From contig VSPO01000214.1 in NCBI GenBank assembly GCA_009775375.1, positions 1 to 8,001 on the forward strand: a DNA stretch of 8,001 nt, written 5' to 3'. The position numbers and the translations under genes were made by a program. This DNA is from Muribaculaceae bacterium. Its GTDB lineage: Bacteria > Bacteroidota > Bacteroidia > Bacteroidales > Muribaculaceae. The notes below the pieces were generated by a model. The model saw only the letters and a program-made list of their open reading frames with translations. It was not told the DNA's origin and searched no databases. Position 1 is the stretch's first letter. Each line of letters starts with the position of its first letter. Below are positions 6,042-8,001 of this stretch, piece after piece.

Positions 6042-6500
6042 TTATTGGTCTGATTTTTTGAAGAGATAAATCATATCCCTGATAGTGACACCTTCCTCAA
6101 CAATAGGATTGGGATAGTTGTCAGTGAAGAAATTGGGGATTCTATGTGAGTACAGATAGCCGCAAGACCGGTAGAAACGAAGTGTCGAGGGTGTTTCCCC
6201 GGTACCGAGGATTATTTTCCTGTCGGGATACACTTTCTCCACATATTCGAGCATCTTCCGGCCTATACCTTTGCGACGGTAAGCGGCAGCAACCGCCAGA
6301 TTCTTTATCTCAACAGAGCCGTCGTTATTCTCAACCGTCACAATAACTGCCACATCTTTATTGTCAATCGAACCGACATAAAGGCTACCCCGGTCGAGAT
6401 ACCTCATTATCATATCTTCCGATTCATCGCCAATGAGCAACAAGTCCATGAAATCCCGCTTGTCATATTCAACTTTTCTTATAGTAAACGTAGGAAGCAT
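6042..6500 (-). CDS. GNAT-family N-acetyltransferase, YvbK-like
   Basis: A 152-residue GNAT acetyltransferase, which should transfer acetyl from acetyl-CoA to an amine. The acetyl-CoA-binding motif RRKGIG is at about residues 75-80, preceded by the strand SVEIKNLAV (about 62-70) and followed by the helix KMLEYVEKV. LRFYRSCGY (about 108-115) is the C-terminal GNAT motif. The beginning (MDLLLIGDESEDMIMRYLDRGSLYVG) and end (PNPIVEEGVTIRDMIYL) resemble Bacillus YvbK-type proteins, whose substrate I do not know. It starts 23 nt after the upstream 210-residue gene and is followed 11 nt later by the YdeI-like gene. Full length, with nothing obviously missing. Confidence 0.88.
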   Translation of the reverse strand: MLPTFTIRKVEYDKRDFMDLLLIGDESEDMIMRYLDRGSLYVGSIDNKDVAVIVTVENNDGSVEIKNLAVAAAYRRKGIGRKMLEYVEKVYPDRKIILGTGETPSTLRFYRSCGYLYSHRIPNFFTDNYPNPIVEEGVTIRDMIYLFKKSDQ

Positions 6501-6523
6501 GATTCACCCGTGATTAAACGAAT

Positions 6524-7156
6524 TTAGCCGTTCTCAAAGAGCCCTTCAAAAATCATCGCGGATTCCTCCGACAAACGCCGGGTTGCAGCTATGCTTTGAG
6601 CCAAAACGACTCCTTTTGAATTGATTCGCAATGGCTTCTCTTTACTCTTAGGATAGCCGAACCGAAGAAGTGGCACAAGCTCATCAGGAACGAGGCGTGG
6701 TTTGATAACGCTACCATTCTCTCCCCATACTGCCCATTCGGCACAGCAATTAAACGGTTCCTGATGCTTGCAATGAGGTTTGTCTGCGGGAATAATCATC
6801 GTGAGATTCTCGGGCACACTCAGGAGACTTTTATAAGAAGCGTCTTTTGCGCAAAAGAATGTGTCGGATGTCTTAACGACAACGCCTTCAGGAATAAGAG
6901 ACCTGTAATAATCACCAAGTTCTCTTACGCAATAATCAAAAGCCCTCTCCTTATGAGTCACTTCCAGTCGTGTCATTATGTAGAGATGTCTGTCGAGCAA
7001 TGAGACCGGAAATACGACATCACCCTCTTTTATCGATGCAATTGACGGCATCCTTGAGTGGATGATGCCGAACACTACTTTTATAGGTCCGTTGTCATCT
7101 GCTTTATTTAGTTCGTCCAACCAGTCCTGGGGCCAATAAACAGTATAATATGCCAT
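6524..7156 (-). CDS. Conserved-looking protein of unknown function, possibly PUA-like with Cys/His cluster
   Basis: A 210-residue soluble protein I cannot name. Residues about 25-65 (IKVVFGIIHSRMPSIASIKE, then GDVVFPVSLLDRHLYIMTRL) are beta-rich. The 'SIKEGDVVFPV' turn followed by a LYIMTRLEV strand recalls PUA/ASCH/EVE-like small barrels, which often bind RNA or modified bases. This is a pattern resemblance only. Residues 128-138 (HCKHQEPFNCC) form a compact Cys/His cluster that could bind a metal. The C-terminus (about 152-207) has conserved-looking PRLVPDELVPLLRFGYPKSK and a final helix. It is the first gene of the operon with the GNAT and YdeI-like genes. The ATG at 7156 is chosen because it lies about 52 nt downstream of a TAAATTTG box. 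Confidence 0.68.
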   Translation of the reverse strand: MAYYTVYWPQDWLDELNKADDNGPIKVVFGIIHSRMPSIASIKEGDVVFPVSLLDRHLYIMTRLEVTHKERAFDYCVRELGDYYRSLIPEGVVVKTSDTFFCAKDASYKSLLSVPENLTMIIPADKPHCKHQEPFNCCAEWAVWGENGSVIKPRLVPDELVPLLRFGYPKSKEKPLRINSKGVVLAQSIAATRRLSEESAMIFEGLFENG

Positions 7157-7207
7157 ATAAACTTCACTTAATTGCTGCTGTTATAGTTGCGTTTTATATC
7201 CGTAGTG

Positions 7208-7215
7208 CAAATTTA
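7208..7215 (-). promoter_or_regulatory. Bacteroidota -7 box for the three-gene operon
   Basis: The minus strand reads TAAATTTG, matching TAnnTTTG, in the 86-nt gap between the glucosaminidase stop and the ATG at 7156. No obvious -33 TTTG lies at the usual distance. It implies that the operon is transcribed separately from the glucosaminidase gene. Confidence 0.45.
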
Positions 7216-7242
7216 GTGAAAATAGGCGAGATGATGAAGCAC

Positions 7243-7911
7243 TTACAGCTGTTTCAGCACCTTGATGATGGCGCGGATATAGCCGGGGTCTTCGGCATAG
7301 CCGATGTCGCGGAGCCAGCGGAGATAGTCGCCTCCCTTATAGCGGTACTGGACTTTCGTATAGTAAGCGCGGACGCTCTCGGTCCAGTGGCTGAACTCGT
7401 AGTAGGTCTTGGTGCGTGGATTAGTCAGACCGAAGAGATTGTGCTTGTTGCGGCAGACGGACGAGCGGAACCAGCCTGTCTCCAGTATTGCCTGTGCCAA
7501 TACTATCTTAGGATGCCGGATGCCGTTGCGCTTTATCTCCGTGAGGAGATTGGGAATGGTCAGCTCCGGCAGATTTGCCATGGAGTCGGATTGATACCTG
7601 TTGGATTCACACCTATTATATAATGTGTGGCCGGAGGAATTTGAGGATGGTTTGGCGCCGTACTTGTTCACGTTCCGTTTTCGGTCAGATGGCTCAGACG
7701 GTGTTGTAGCCGTGATTGAGTCGGATTTGGAGGTATAATCAGTTCCCGAAGTCTCTTTTTCTTCTTTTGTCTCCTTATTATTAACGGTTTGCATATTTGT
7801 GGCGGCGATTTCGCGTCCGAAATTGCCGTCTGAACTGATTGTGTTAAACTGCGCCTGCGTATTGACCGTGAAGGTCAGCAGCAGGAATATGGCGATAATA
7901 GTGTTGTGCAT
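7243..7911 (-). CDS. Secreted glucosaminidase-domain peptidoglycan hydrolase
   Basis: A 222-residue exported wall hydrolase. Residues 1-20 (MHNTIIAIFLLLTFTVNTQA) are a Sec signal peptide with likely cleavage at TQA-Q. A polar, low-complexity linker follows (about 21-115, rich in Ser, Thr, Lys and Glu). The C-terminal domain (about 115-222) has the glucosaminidase fold motifs: IVLAQAILETGWF with likely catalytic Glu144, NKHNLFGL (about 156-162), and YAEDPGYIRAIIKVLKQ near the end. It should cleave glycan strands in peptidoglycan. Bacteroidales conjugative elements often carry such a lysozyme-like enzyme to open the wall for the mating channel, which is the likely job if the element extends this far. 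It is read from its own promoter near 7970. An open frame on the opposite strand (7150-7623) is a shadow. Confidence 0.86.
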   Translation of the reverse strand: MHNTIIAIFLLLTFTVNTQAQFNTISSDGNFGREIAATNMQTVNNKETKEEKETSGTDYTSKSDSITATTPSEPSDRKRNVNKYGAKPSSNSSGHTLYNRCESNRYQSDSMANLPELTIPNLLTEIKRNGIRHPKIVLAQAILETGWFRSSVCRNKHNLFGLTNPRTKTYYEFSHWTESVRAYYTKVQYRYKGGDYLRWLRDIGYAEDPGYIRAIIKVLKQL

Positions 7912-7916
7912 TTCTT

Positions 7917-7944
7917 TTTGCGGGTTGAAGTGAAAATAATTTTG
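7917..7944 (+). promoter_or_regulatory. Possible divergent plus-strand promoter at the window edge
   Basis: TTTG at 7917-7920 and TAATTTTG at 7937-7944 resemble -33 and -7 boxes on the plus strand, though the 16-bp spacing is a little short of the usual 19-20. They would drive a gene right of the window, divergent from the glucosaminidase gene. Nothing downstream is visible to confirm it. Confidence 0.2.
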
Positions 7945-7967
7945 TGGTGTTCAAGCGGTTCGCATCG

Positions 7968-7975
7968 CAAATTTA
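7968..7975 (-). promoter_or_regulatory. Bacteroidota -7 box upstream of the glucosaminidase gene
   Basis: The minus strand reads TAAATTTG, matching TAnnTTTG, about 56 nt upstream of the ATG at 7911. The window ends 26 bases further on, and no convincing -33 element is visible. Confidence 0.4.
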
Positions 7976-8001
7976 ATCCACCAATATCTACCGAATGGAA
8001 A

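Noticed and set aside
7150..7623. A 157-codon open frame on the plus strand
   Set aside because: It is antisense to the glucosaminidase domain, whose motifs on the minus strand are clear.
1..8001. CRISPR array, tRNA, rRNA or insertion sequence
   Set aside because: No regularly spaced direct repeats, cloverleaf-like RNA, rRNA segment or transposase was seen on either strand.

Overview
The window looks like Bacteroidota, most likely a gut Bacteroidales genome. The left half encodes Bacteroidales-type conjugation proteins (TraN, TraO and a MobC/TraG-type coupling ATPase). Upstream of several genes there are boxes matching the Bacteroidota -7 promoter consensus TAnnTTTG, and strong Shine-Dalgarno sequences are generally absent. 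The roughly balanced GC of the transfer genes would suit a Muribaculaceae- or Alistipes-like host better than a low-GC Bacteroides, but that is inference. The most economical reading is the end of the transfer operon of an integrative conjugative element (ICE), followed by its accessory genes. No integrase, relaxase, insertion sequence, CRISPR array, tRNA or rRNA was seen.

Positions 1-4124, plus strand: a tightly packed operon of traN (3' part only; the gene starts left of the window), traO, the coupling-protein ATPase (mobC/traG type) and a TraX-family membrane protein, with gaps of only 9-12 nt. TraN and TraO are envelope and outer-membrane parts of the mating channel. The ATPase brings the relaxase-DNA complex to the channel. 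TraX is a polytopic inner-membrane protein with no known role in these elements.

Positions 4137-5460: the operon converges on minus-strand genes at a small stem-loop (4137-4157). These genes are a 110-residue coiled-coil protein and a 194-residue unrecognised protein, each with its own TAnnTTTG-like box. The 245-nt gap between them holds a perfect 12-bp palindrome near the predicted transcription start of the coiled-coil gene. It also holds, on the plus strand, a 20-codon Val/Ile/Thr-rich mini-ORF followed by a long-range terminator-like hairpin with a T-run. This attenuator- or small-RNA-like structure is the least explained part of the window.

Positions 5461-7156, minus strand: a compact three-gene operon, transcribed right to left. 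It encodes an unrecognised 210-residue protein (possibly PUA-like, with a Cys/His cluster), a GNAT acetyltransferase of YvbK type and a YdeI/OmpD-associated-family protein. It looks like cargo rather than transfer machinery.

Positions 7243-7911, minus strand: a secreted glucosaminidase-domain wall hydrolase with a disordered linker, plausibly the element's peptidoglycan-opening enzyme. Its promoter lies at the right edge, where a second box on the plus strand may start a divergent transcript.
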